64,000 nt of DNA from an uncultured Bacteroidales bacterium (GTDB lineage Bacteria; Bacteroidota; Bacteroidia; Bacteroidales; F082): assembly GCA_946184615.1 (NCBI GenBank), contig CAMHFN010000008.1, positions 1-64,000 of the forward strand. The letters run 5' to 3'. Below, one piece after another: positions 52,007 to 60,300 of this stretch. Every line of letters starts with the position of its first letter. The stretch's first letter is position 1. Under the pieces are notes generated by a model. The model was not told the DNA's origin, ran no database searches, and saw only the letters and a list, made by a program, of their open reading frames with translations. The position numbers and the translations under genes were made by a program.

Positions 52007-52699
52007 TCAAAGCCATTCAAAATTTCCCTTTTGTGCGCCGATTTCGAAATGGCATTTGGCGATGCCGAGGTCGATGGGAGCGTAGCCGTTGAGCAGGGTA
52101 AAACGGGTGCGGGCCTCCACCTTGTTGTCGTCGTGGAGAATGAATACGAACTTCTGTTGGTTGATGGCCGTGGGCGCCAGCAAGGCAGCCTCCATTCCGC
52201 GGGTGAACCAATCGGGGAGGGGAAACCCTTTTTCTGTTGAACGTTTGTCTTCTGTCACATCGGCAATTGTTTTCCGCTGAGGATGTGGCCTTCCCTGGTT
52301 TTCTCCATAGCCAAGCGACACCACGCAAACGAGCTTTTCGTCGGGTAGTACTTGGTATTGGTCAGGTTGCTTGCTGAACGACATCGCCACCCAACAGGTG
52401 TTCAGTCCGAGGCATTGGGCCAGTAGCACTACTTTTTCGCCGTAATAGCCGAGATTGACGTCGTCGCCTTTTTTGCCGATCATGGCGATATAATTGCTCA
52501 CGCCACGGAATTTGCTGTAATGTGCAATGCCGCTGGCGAAGGCCTTCGGCTCGTTGGTGATCAACTGGATGTGTAGGCCTCCTTCGCGGTTGCATTCGTC
52601 GATGAGGTCTTGCAATTGTTGGATCTTTTCTGCCTCAATGGGCTTTTCGAGGTATTGTCGCACGCTGTGTCGGGTGCGGATGGCTTCTTCGAGAGTCAT
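52007..52699 (-). CDS. Nitroreductase-family protein
   Basis: A 230-residue flavoprotein of the nitroreductase superfamily: TRHSVRQYLEKPI at the N-terminus binds FMN phosphate, NLGYYGEKVVLLAQCLGLNT (about 82-101) forms the central helix, and LLAPTAINQQKFVF (about 172) closes the FMN site. It uses FMN and NAD(P)H to reduce unknown substrates. It lies just beyond the decayed cassette region and is divergent from the 547-residue unknown gene. Its promoter region contains copy B of the TTTCATT palindrome. Confidence 0.85.
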   Translation of the reverse strand: MTLEEAIRTRHSVRQYLEKPIEAEKIQQLQDLIDECNREGGLHIQLITNEPKAFASGIAHYSKFRGVSNYIAMIGKKGDDVNLGYYGEKVVLLAQCLGLNTCWVAMSFSKQPDQYQVLPDEKLVCVVSLGYGENQGRPHPQRKTIADVTEDKRSTEKGFPLPDWFTRGMEAALLAPTAINQQKFVFILHDDNKVEARTRFTLLNGYAPIDLGIAKCHFEIGAQKGNFEWL

Positions 52700-52718
52700 A
52701 GGTAATCAATTGAAAATG

Positions 52719-52776
52719 CAAACATAATGAAAAGCGGGGAATGCTTTGCCAAAATTTATTTTCATTTTGAATGAAA
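52719..52776. promoter_or_regulatory. Divergent control region with TTTCATT palindrome (copy B)
   Basis: A minus-strand -7 element TATGTTTG (52719-52726) faces the nitroreductase gene, and TTTCATTT-T-GAATGAAA (52760-52776) is an inverted repeat with one mismatch. Layout and sequence repeat those at 48131-48197, including CAAACATAATGAAAAG and GAATGAAACATTT. Confidence 0.5.
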
Positions 52777-52828
52777 CATTTTTGAAATACTGCTACTTAA
52801 GGGTGAATTAAAACTATAAAAACTAAGT

Positions 52829-54472
52829 ATGTCAAGAATAAGTCTTACGATTCCGCTGATGGAGCGGGCAGAATGTGGAAACCAGGAACTGAACGGGATT
52901 TGTGTATCGGGTCGGTCGTTGGAATTGTTGATGGAGATTAAGGGTATTCTTGACGTGTTTGCTCCTTCGGGGGATGATTATCGCCATTCACTATGGATTG
53001 AGGTACCGAGAGGAAAACCATCAGATTGGTGCTCATTCAACTATGCAAAGAAATGGTCGGATGAAAAGCCTTACACACGTTCGGATTATTTGAAGGAGTG
53101 GAAGTCTAATTATCCGATGGAGTCACAGTGGTATCATCTGTCTGTGACACAGTATCGTGGGCATATCTATCTACACATGGTGGAAAATGTACACTGGTGG
53201 TGTCAGATTCATGATGAAGAAGACAAACACACGCATTCCATGGATATGGAGTGGCTGTTGGAACCGCTGGCAGAGTTCCTTCGGAAGAAGATTCCAGAGA
53301 TTGCGGCTAATGTGAGAAACTATAATCAATATGTGGATGAACATTTGCCCAAGAGGCAGCGTACCGGGCGGATTGCACGAAAGGATCTGGATCGGATTGT
53401 GCCATGGCAGAAGTGTAAGCCGAGGAATCTGAAAAAGGTTATTAAAATGTTGAAAGAATGCATTGCGAACGAGGAAGTTTACAGGAGATCAGAGCCGAAA
53501 TACCTTGACGGAGCGTATAAAAAACCAGAAATGTCAACTGAGGTTGTGTCTTTACCAGCGTTTTATCGGGAGCCATTGCCCAAGATGAGCATTCGAATTT
53601 ATTCCAAGTATTACCGAGTGGCATATATGACCTATAAAGAGCACTTCCGGCGTATGTATCGGCAAAGCAAGAGAGAGAAACAGGAATATGCGGAATTCTT
53701 TGAGGAAACCTTGACGTTGACAGATATAGAGTTTTATAGGCGTTATCAGTTGGGAAACCACGGCCCAATTACTGACGAGACGGATTTTGACAGCGAGGAG
53801 GCATTCAAGGAAATGGCTTTTGACCACTATGGCGAGCTAGGTTTATCGCGCAATGATGTGCATGCGACTGACTATTATACACCTGGAGGTTGGCTAATTA
53901 CCTTTGGCGTGAGCTATTCGTCCTGGGTGGATGCGGGCTGTGAGATTGCGTTGGCACTTTTCGAATCAGGAGCACCACTGTTGGTGCATAATGCGCAGAA
54001 AATACTTGATATCCTAGAAGGTAAGGACGATGTGAAGTTAACGCCGCACACCTTTCACGATTATCTGAATCATCACGAGGAAGGAAGCGTTTTTGACTTG
54101 CCGTATGAATGCTATTTAGGGAACGAAGACGAACTAACACGTGAGCAGTACGATGAGATTGTGTCGTTGGCAGAGTGGATGCCAGAGGAACAATTGGAAC
54201 TGGATAAACCAGTGCCATTGGAAGATACGGTGTATGACCCAATTCGGGAAGAAGTCTCAGAACCGATCACTGTTTGTGCGATACTTTCACGATTGTATAA
54301 GAAATATGGCATCGGCGTGGGAATCAGTGATTATAATGACCGTTGGCACTGTTATCTTTACGGCTGGAAGAAAGGAGAAGACAAAATTCAAATCAACGAC
54401 CGGAAGTTTGATTCAGCCAATGAGGCCACTTTGGCGGTTTTGAGGCTGTTTGCGAAAGAGATAAAAGGATAA
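52829..54472 (+). CDS. Large protein of unknown function
   Basis: A 547-residue soluble protein that I do not recognise. It begins MSRISLTIPLMERAECGNQE, has no signal peptide or membrane helix, and is rich in Trp, Tyr and acidic residues. A helical, basic centre (about 260-310, YKEHFRRMYRQSKREKQEYA) is flanked by an N-terminal beta-rich region containing HLSVTQYRGHIYLHM (about 103) and a C-terminal acidic segment (about 435-480). No nuclease or nucleotide-binding motif was found. A 58-residue ORF starts 4 nt downstream, and a palindromic control region precedes it. Confidence 0.6.
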   Translation: MSRISLTIPLMERAECGNQELNGICVSGRSLELLMEIKGILDVFAPSGDDYRHSLWIEVPRGKPSDWCSFNYAKKWSDEKPYTRSDYLKEWKSNYPMESQWYHLSVTQYRGHIYLHMVENVHWWCQIHDEEDKHTHSMDMEWLLEPLAEFLRKKIPEIAANVRNYNQYVDEHLPKRQRTGRIARKDLDRIVPWQKCKPRNLKKVIKMLKECIANEEVYRRSEPKYLDGAYKKPEMSTEVVSLPAFYREPLPKMSIRIYSKYYRVAYMTYKEHFRRMYRQSKREKQEYAEFFEETLTLTDIEFYRRYQLGNHGPITDETDFDSEEAFKEMAFDHYGELGLSRNDVHATDYYTPGGWLITFGVSYSSWVDAGCEIALALFESGAPLLVHNAQKILDILEGKDDVKLTPHTFHDYLNHHEEGSVFDLPYECYLGNEDELTREQYDEIVSLAEWMPEEQLELDKPVPLEDTVYDPIREEVSEPITVCAILSRLYKKYGIGVGISDYNDRWHCYLYGWKKGEDKIQINDRKFDSANEATLAVLRLFAKEIKG

Positions 54473-54476
54473 AACT

Positions 54477-54653
54477 ATGATTAAAGTTGTATTACGCCAG
54501 TTTTTAGGGAGGGAAAAGTATAAAGACTTCCACTTGTGTTACGTTGATGCTATTCCAGAAACTGTATTTGACTTGACACCGGAAAGCAAGGCTTGGGAAC
54601 GCTCTGTGGAATACAGAACTATCCTTATGAACCAGAGGAGGAGTAGTTGGTGA
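54477..54653 (+). CDS. Small ORF of unknown function behind the 547-residue gene
   Basis: ATG 54477 opens a 58-codon ORF (MIKVVLRQFLGREKYKDFHL ... MNQRRSSW) starting 4 nt after the preceding stop. The spacing suggests co-transcription and translational coupling. The composition is protein-like (KYKDFHLCYVDAIPETVFDL), but the Arg/Ser-rich end may mean a truncated reading frame. No family recognised. Confidence 0.4.
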   Translation: MIKVVLRQFLGREKYKDFHLCYVDAIPETVFDLTPESKAWERSVEYRTILMNQRRSSW

Positions 54654-54698
54654 GAAAAAAGACATTTTAAGATGAAAAACAACTTAAATCAAGAATAA

Positions 54699-54818
54699 AT
54701 GGTTTCTTGCTACGCTGCCTTCAAGGTGATGCGTGAGCGTGCTGAGAATGGTGAAACCCCAGACTTGACGATGGAAGTGATTGACAAAGAGATTCAGAAG
54801 GCAAGAGCGGCGAGGTGA
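54699..54818 (+). CDS. Short antitoxin-tail-like ORF (probably a remnant)
   Basis: A 39-residue ORF: AAFKVMRERAENGETPDLTM then VIDKEIQKARAAR. The MRExAxxGxxPDLTxExIxxEIxxAR pattern is the C-terminal end of small antitoxin-like proteins common in Bacteroidales. The N-terminal DNA-binding half is missing, since a stop lies just upstream, so it is probably a remnant. Its stop overlaps the beginning of a PLD-like gene fragment. Confidence 0.35.
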   Translation: MVSCYAAFKVMRERAENGETPDLTMEVIDKEIQKARAAR

Positions 54819-54963
54819 TGGTACGCGCAACTTCGAGGCGGGCATCCTCGCCCACAACCCCGAGCTGGTCAAGCAAGCCATGAACCGATTCGATGATGTT
54901 TGGATTGGAAAGTACTGCAAGAATTGTAAAAGGAAGGGTTTTTATGGGGACCCAATTGGGTGA
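54814..54963 (+). pseudogene. Truncated duplicate of the PLD-like gene
   Basis: The translated segment GTRNFEAGILAHNPELVKQA and what follows matches the last about 48 residues of the PLD-like protein at 49360-49881 (GTRNFEAGILTDNPELVEQA), including the Cys cluster, here YCKNCKRKGF. The HKD motif and all upstream sequence are absent, so it cannot be active. It shows that a second copy of that gene once lay here or was made by duplication. Confidence 0.75.
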
Positions 54964-54988
54964 GTGTTTAAAAATGAAAATAACGTGA

Positions 54989-55207
54989 GTATTATGCACG
55001 TTAATAGACAAATTTGAGTTTCATGAGGATGACGGCCTGCAACGCAATGATGATTACAGCATCTTCACCTTGCAAGTCAGGCCAACTTTCGACTTCCAAC
55101 AGGAACTTCTTTGGAATGGTGATGCGCTTGAAGTGCTGGAACCGCTGTGGCTTCGCAAAGAAATCGCCGGTAAGGTCAAGCAGATGTGGAACCACTACAA
55201 AAAGTGA
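54989..55207 (+). pseudogene. WYL-domain regulator, C-terminal remnant
   Basis: An open frame without a start codon encodes LIDKFEFHEDDGLQRNDDYS through VRPTFDFQQELLWNGDALEV to LEPLWLRKEIAGKVKQMWNH and stops at 55207. This is the C-terminal part of a WYL-domain transcriptional regulator, truncated at its 5' end. The same final segment ends the broken gene at 51714-51985. Another frame over the same DNA was merged into the carbonic anhydrase ORF but is not a real extension. Confidence 0.6.
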
Positions 55208-55216
55208 TTTCAACAC

Positions 55217-55283
55217 AAAAACTTGCCGATATCGGCAAAAACTGCTATCTTTGCAACGAAATCTAAAGAAAAACTTGCCGATA
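55217..55283 (+). promoter_or_regulatory. Promoter with palindromic operator before the carbonic anhydrase gene
   Basis: TATCTTTG (55246-55253) is the -7 element. TTGCCGATATCGGCAA (55223-55238) is a perfect 16-bp palindrome covering the -33 region, and a second half-site TTGCCGAT lies at 55275-55282 in the leader. The 15-bp AAAAACTTGCCGATA is a direct repeat at 55217-55231 and 55269-55283. A dimeric repressor could bind both. The regulator is not identified. Confidence 0.65.
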
Positions 55284-55304
55284 GATGGAATAGGTCTTGG
55301 AATC

Positions 55305-56105
55305 ATGAAAAAGCACTATACATTTAGCACAGGCGAAACCATCGAAGCCGACCTTGACGACCTGCGTCGGCTCTTGGCGGAGAATCAGCAATATCTGGAC
55401 AATTATGAAGAGGTTTACAGTTCCCTTGAAGACGATGACTATATAGCCCGCGGCAATGGCTTTTGTGACCGCAAATACAGCGATGACTTCATTGAGGGAC
55501 AGATAGAGAAGTATTCCCAACGAGTGAAGGAAATCAACGGGTGGATTGAAAACAACAAGAGAATGGACGCCCACCAAGCCATAGTGCTTTTAAAGGAAGG
55601 CAACGCCCGCTTTGTTTCGGGTCAGCTTGCTCCGAAAGACCATTATGCTGAGGATCGCTTGAAACTCAGCGAGGGACAACATCCCTTTGCGGTGGTGCTT
55701 TGTTGCTCCGATAGTCGGGTGTCTCCTGAAATTTTGTTTGACCAACAGCTGGGCGACTTGTTCGTAATTCGCAACGCGGGCAATGTGGTGTATGAGGATG
55801 TACTCGGTTCCATTGAATATGCCGTGGAACATCTGGAATCGCCATTGGTGGTGGTCTTGGGTCACTCCAGCTGCGGGGCCGTGACGGCTGCTTGTCAGGG
55901 TGGGGAACTTCCAGGGCATCTGGTGGATATCGCCAAGCGCATCAAGCCTTCCATCATTTCGGATTGCTGTATCAACGACAATGCCCGTCGTCATGCCGAG
56001 CGGATGGCGCAACTAGTCCGTGAAAACCCCATCGTTGAACATTTGGAAGTCACGGTGGTGGCGGCATTCTACGATCTCACCAGCGGGGTGGTGGAGTGGA
56101 TGTAA
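55305..56105 (+). CDS. Beta-carbonic anhydrase with an 86-residue N-terminal extension
   Basis: A 266-residue protein. Residues 87-266 form a canonical beta-carbonic anhydrase with zinc ligands C134, H187 and C190 and the Asp136-Arg138 dyad (CCSDSR; GHSSCGAV), which interconverts CO2 and bicarbonate. Residues 1-86 (MKKHYTFSTGETIEADLDDL ... WIENNKR) are acidic, helical and unrelated to the family. An internal ATG at 55563 (MDAHQAIVL) would give the usual 180-residue enzyme. The extension appears fused in frame and brings its own operator-bearing promoter. The longer ORF from 55014 was rejected. Confidence 0.82.
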   Translation: MKKHYTFSTGETIEADLDDLRRLLAENQQYLDNYEEVYSSLEDDDYIARGNGFCDRKYSDDFIEGQIEKYSQRVKEINGWIENNKRMDAHQAIVLLKEGNARFVSGQLAPKDHYAEDRLKLSEGQHPFAVVLCCSDSRVSPEILFDQQLGDLFVIRNAGNVVYEDVLGSIEYAVEHLESPLVVVLGHSSCGAVTAACQGGELPGHLVDIAKRIKPSIISDCCINDNARRHAERMAQLVRENPIVEHLEVTVVAAFYDLTSGVVEWM

Positions 56106-56115
56106 AATCAATACT

Positions 56116-56610
56116 ATGAAGAATTTCGCCGCCATCGATTTTGAGACCGCCAACAACCAGCCTACCAGCGTGTGTAGCGTCGGCGTGGTCATCGTCAAAA
56201 ACAACGAGTTCGTGGACTCGTTTTATTCGTTGATTCAGCCTGAGCCGAATTATTACCTTTATTGGAATACGCTCGTTCACGGCATTACCCAAGCAGATAC
56301 CGAGGATGCGCCCGTGTTTCCTTACGTCTGGGAAAAGATCGAGCCGTTGATTGAAGGCTTGCCCTTGGTGGCGCATAACAGCCCTTTCGACCAGGGATGT
56401 CTGAAAGCGGTGATGCGATGCTATCAGATGGATTACCCTGACTATCAGTTTTACTGCACCTGTCGTGCCTCAAGGAAGCACTTCGGCAAACAACTTCCCA
56501 ACCACCAGCTTCATACGGTCGCCGAAGCCTGTGGCTATCACCTGGTCAACCACCATCACGCCTTGGCCGATGCCGAAGCGTGCGCCTGGATTGCAAGGGA
56601 AATCTTATAA
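56116..56610 (+). CDS. 3'-5' exonuclease, DnaQ-like (DEDDh)
   Basis: A 165-residue exonuclease with the DEDDh motifs AIDFETAN (Exo I, about 5-12), AHNSPFDQGCL (Exo II, about 88) and HHALADAEAC (Exo III, His and Asp, about 146). It would degrade DNA or RNA from 3' ends; such short standalone proteins act in proofreading or small-RNA turnover. It starts 10 nt after the carbonic anhydrase and ends before a strong terminator. A longer ORF from 56020 lies inside the anhydrase gene and was rejected. Confidence 0.85.
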   Translation: MKNFAAIDFETANNQPTSVCSVGVVIVKNNEFVDSFYSLIQPEPNYYLYWNTLVHGITQADTEDAPVFPYVWEKIEPLIEGLPLVAHNSPFDQGCLKAVMRCYQMDYPDYQFYCTCRASRKHFGKQLPNHQLHTVAEACGYHLVNHHHALADAEACAWIAREIL

Positions 56611-56613
56611 ACA

Positions 56614-56645
56614 AAAAGAGCACCCCGTCGTTGAGGTGCTCTTTT
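56614..56645. terminator. Bidirectional intrinsic terminator
   Basis: AAAAGAGCACC (56614-56624) pairs perfectly with GGTGCTCTTTT (56635-56645), an 11-bp stem with a ten-base loop. It lies between the converging exonuclease and lipoprotein genes and can serve both. Confidence 0.8.
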
Positions 56646-56667
56646 AATCGTGACCATACTTTAAGGC

Positions 56668-57195
56668 TTACTTCACCTTGATGGAGTAGATGATCGGTTT
56701 GACGAGGGCGTCGTACTCGGCAGCCATCTCCTTGTCGTATTTCACCGAACCGGAAACGCTGTGGCCTTCATCGTTAGAAACGATGAAGAAGTTGTTGATC
56801 TGGCTTTCGTTCTTAAGGACACAGGTCCCGATGTAGTCGTTCACAATCACATCACCATCGGCTTTCCAGCCTTGGTTCTCGAGCAGTCCAACAAAGTTCT
56901 TGACACCTTCCTTGAGTTGGCTCTTCTTGGTGCCCCATGAGCTGAAGGTGGCGTCGATGAACACGCTGCCGTCATCGTTGCTGAGGTTGACCATCTCGTC
57001 GCCGTCCCAAGTGACGTGCAAGTCCTTTGGATAACTGATGGTTAAGCCAGAGCAATCGTATTGTAAGAAATCAGCGGGGATGACCACCTCTTCTTTGGGT
57101 TGGTTGTTGGCCTCTTTGGTGCCACCACCGTTGTTACCACATGCAGCAAACATCATCAAGCAGGCTGCAACTGCCATAAACATTACTTTTTTCAT
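56668..57195 (-). CDS. Lipoprotein of unknown function
   Basis: A 175-residue predicted lipoprotein (lipobox MFAACGN, Cys at about 19), with a Gly/Asn/Lys linker followed by a beta-rich domain from about residue 40: LTISYPKDLHVTWDG, VFIDATFSSWGTKK and SINFFIVSNDEGHSV-type strands. No recognised family. It is probably periplasmic or outer-membrane attached. A minus-strand TATCTTTG (57242-57249) precedes it; it is monocistronic and divergent from dnaE. Confidence 0.65.
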   Translation of the reverse strand: MKKVMFMAVAACLMMFAACGNNGGGTKEANNQPKEEVVIPADFLQYDCSGLTISYPKDLHVTWDGDEMVNLSNDDGSVFIDATFSSWGTKKSQLKEGVKNFVGLLENQGWKADGDVIVNDYIGTCVLKNESQINNFFIVSNDEGHSVSGSVKYDKEMAAEYDALVKPIIYSIKVK

Positions 57196-57241
57196 TGTTT
57201 TGATATTTTAAGTTGATTGGTTGTTATCAGATTGAATGGTG

Positions 57242-57298
57242 CAAAGATAAAAAAGTAATGAACACTCTTGCATCATCTCTAAAAACTTTCTATCTTTG
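57242..57298. promoter_or_regulatory. Divergent promoters of the lipoprotein gene and dnaE
   Basis: Minus-strand TATCTTTG (57242-57249) serves the lipoprotein gene. Plus-strand TTG (57268-57270), 20 nt, TATCTTTG (57291-57298) is a complete promoter for dnaE, leaving a leader of about 50 nt. Confidence 0.6.
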
Positions 57299-57356
57299 AA
57301 AAACGAAAGCAAAGTCATCCGACTTCTGTCTTCTGAATTCTAACTTCTTAAAACAC

Positions 57357-60300
57357 ATGTTTTTAATATTCGATACTGAGACCACGGGTCTCCCGAAAAA
57401 CTATAACGCCCCCTTAACGGATTTCGACAACTGGCCACGGCTGGTACAGTTGGCCTGGCAGCTTCATGACGACAAAGGACGCCTCGTGGAAAACCATAAC
57501 CTCCTCGTCAAACCCGATGGTTTTATCATTCCCATTGAGGTGCAGGTGGTACACGGAATCTCCACCGAACACGCTACCAAATACGGGCTTCCGCTGCATG
57601 AGGTGCTTGATACTTTCCTCAAGTCGGCCGAGAAAGCAAAGTATTTTGTGGGACACAATATCGATTTTGACCTCAACATCGTTGGTTGTGAGTTCCTTCG
57701 TGACTGTGGATCCAATCCACTTCTGGCTTGGCCTCGTGTGGATACCTGCACCGAAAAAACCGCTGAGTTCTGCAAGCTGCCCGGGGGAAAAGGAGGAAAG
57801 TTTAAGCTCCCAAAACTGAACGAGTTCCACGAAATCCTCTTTGGGTCCAAGTTCGACTCTGCCCATAATGCTTCTGCCGATGTTCAGGCAACCGCCCGCA
57901 TCTTCCTTGAACTCATCCGCATAGGGGTCCTCGGTAGAAACGAGATGCCCGAAAGCGAACAGTTCTTTGAAGACTTCCGTGCTGCAAATCCTGATAAGAT
58001 CCAACCCGCTGATATCGAGATCACCAGTAACTACGATGCAGCCGAAATGGAAGCGGAACGCCTCGAAGAATTACGCGAGATGGGGGACTATGTCCCGCAA
58101 CACTTCACCCATCTCCATGTCCACTCGCATTACTCCATCCTCGACGGCATGTCGAAAGTGCCAGATCTGGTGGATAAGTGCATCAAAAACGGGATGTATT
58201 CCATAGCCCTCACCGATCATGGCAACATGTTCGGCATCAAGGAATTTGCTGATTATGTCAACAAGGTCAACGGGAAAGTCAAGGACAAGATAAAGGAACA
58301 GGAAGCTCTCCTTAAAAAGGAAGAGGCTACAGAAGAAGAGAAGCAACAGGCCCAGGCGGAGATCGAAAAGCTGAAGGGTCAATTTTTCAAGCCTATTTAT
58401 GGCATCGAGACGTATTGTGCACCGGTGAGCATCGACAAACGCGATGGGCGACAGGACCGGGGCTGGCACCTCATCCTGCTGGCCAAGAACAAACAGGGTT
58501 ACCACAGCCTCTGCAAGTTAAGCTCCATCGCCTATACCGACGGTTTCTACTATAATCCTCGTATCGACCACAGCCTGCTTGAGAAATATCACGAGGGGCT
58601 CATTTGCTGTTCTGCCTGTCTGGGTGGCGAACTGCCTCAAAAGATCATGAATGGCGACATGGTGGGCGCCGGGCAGACCGTCATGTGGTTCAAGAACTTG
58701 TTTGGAGATGACTATTATATTGAGTTGCAACGCCATAAGACGGATAAGCCTGGGGGCGATACCACGGTGTATGAACGTCAGAAAGAGGTAAATAAGGTGC
58801 TGCTTGACTTGGCTCGCAAGACCAACACCAAGATCATTGCCACCAATGACGTGCATTTTGTGGAAGAGGAACATGCCGAAGCGCATGACCGCCTCATCTG
58901 CCTTAGCACGGGAAAGGATCTCGACGACCCATCCCGCATGCACTATACCAAGCAAGAATGGCTCAAGACACCGACTGAGATGGGAGCCATTTTCAGCGAT
59001 ATCCCTGAGGCACTTGAAAACACCCAAGAGATTGTCGACAAAGTGGAGGCCTATAGCATTGACTCCGACCCCATCATGCCTGAATTTCCCATCCCAGAGG
59101 ACTTCGGTACGGTGGAGTCTTATCGCCAGAAGTTCACGGAAGAGGATCTCTTCAATGAATTCACACGTGATGAGCACGGCAAGGTGATCATGAGCCAAGA
59201 AGATGCGGAGAAGAAGATCAAAAAACTGGGTGGTTACAACCGTCTCTACCGCATCAAGCTGGAGGCGGACTATTTGGCCAAACTCACCTGGGAAGGGGCC
59301 AAGATGCGTTATGGCGATCCCCTCACCGACGAGCAGAAGGAACGCATTATCTTTGAGCTCCATGTGATGAAGACCATGGGCTTCCCGGGTTACTTCCTGA
59401 TTGTGAGCGACTACATCCGTGCGGCTCGTGAGGAACTAGGCGTCTCAGTCGGCCCAGGACGTGGTTCGGCAGCAGGTTCTGTAGTAGCATACTGCCTCAA
59501 AATCACCGACCTCGACCCGTTGAAATACGACTTGCTGTTTGAGCGTTTCCTGAACCCCGACCGTATCTCGTTACCCGATATCGACGTGGACTTTGACGAC
59601 GACGGAAGAGGCCGTGTGCTCGACTGGATCACCAAGAAATATGGCAAGGAGAAGGTGGCGCACATCATCACCTACGGTACCATGGCAGCCAAATCGGCTA
59701 TCCAAGACGTAGGTCGCGTGCAGAAAGTGCCGCTGTCGGAGGTGGCTCAGATCAAGAGCTTTATTCCTGATCGTGAGTTCGATGAAGCCTCTGTGAAGGC
59801 TGTGGAAGGGGAGGTCCCTAAGAAAATACCTAAGGTCAACCTGAAGAACTGCTACAAATATGTCAAACCGTTGAAGGATCTCCTTGAAGGCGAAGACCCC
59901 AATATTTCAACGATGCTGACCTATGCCTCAGAATTGGAAGGCACAAACCGTCAGATCGGTATCCACGCCTGTGGGGTCATCATCGGCGCCTCTGACCTCA
60001 CCGATGTGGCCCCCGTGGCTACGATCAAAGACAAGGAAACCAATGAAGATGTCGTGGTCACCCAATACGAAGGTCAAGTCATCGAGAATGTGGGACTTAT
60101 CAAAATGGACTTTCTGGGACTCAAAACTTTGACGCTCATCAAGGATGCCTTGAAGAATATCAAGAAGACCCGAGGCATCGACATCGACATCGACCATATC
60201 CCTATCGATGACCCGCAGACCTACGCCCTGTATTCCGCGGGCAATACCATCGGCACCTTTCAGTTTGAGTCGCCTGGAATGCAGAAATACCTCCGCGAGC

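Noticed and set aside
55014..55304. Carbonic anhydrase starting at 55014
   Set aside because: That stretch covers a WYL remnant in another frame, an operator palindrome and a promoter; the true start is at 55305 or 55563.
48000..56100. Prophage or integrative element
   Set aside because: No integrase, structural, relaxase or transposase genes and no clear att repeats; accessory island or cassette region fits better.
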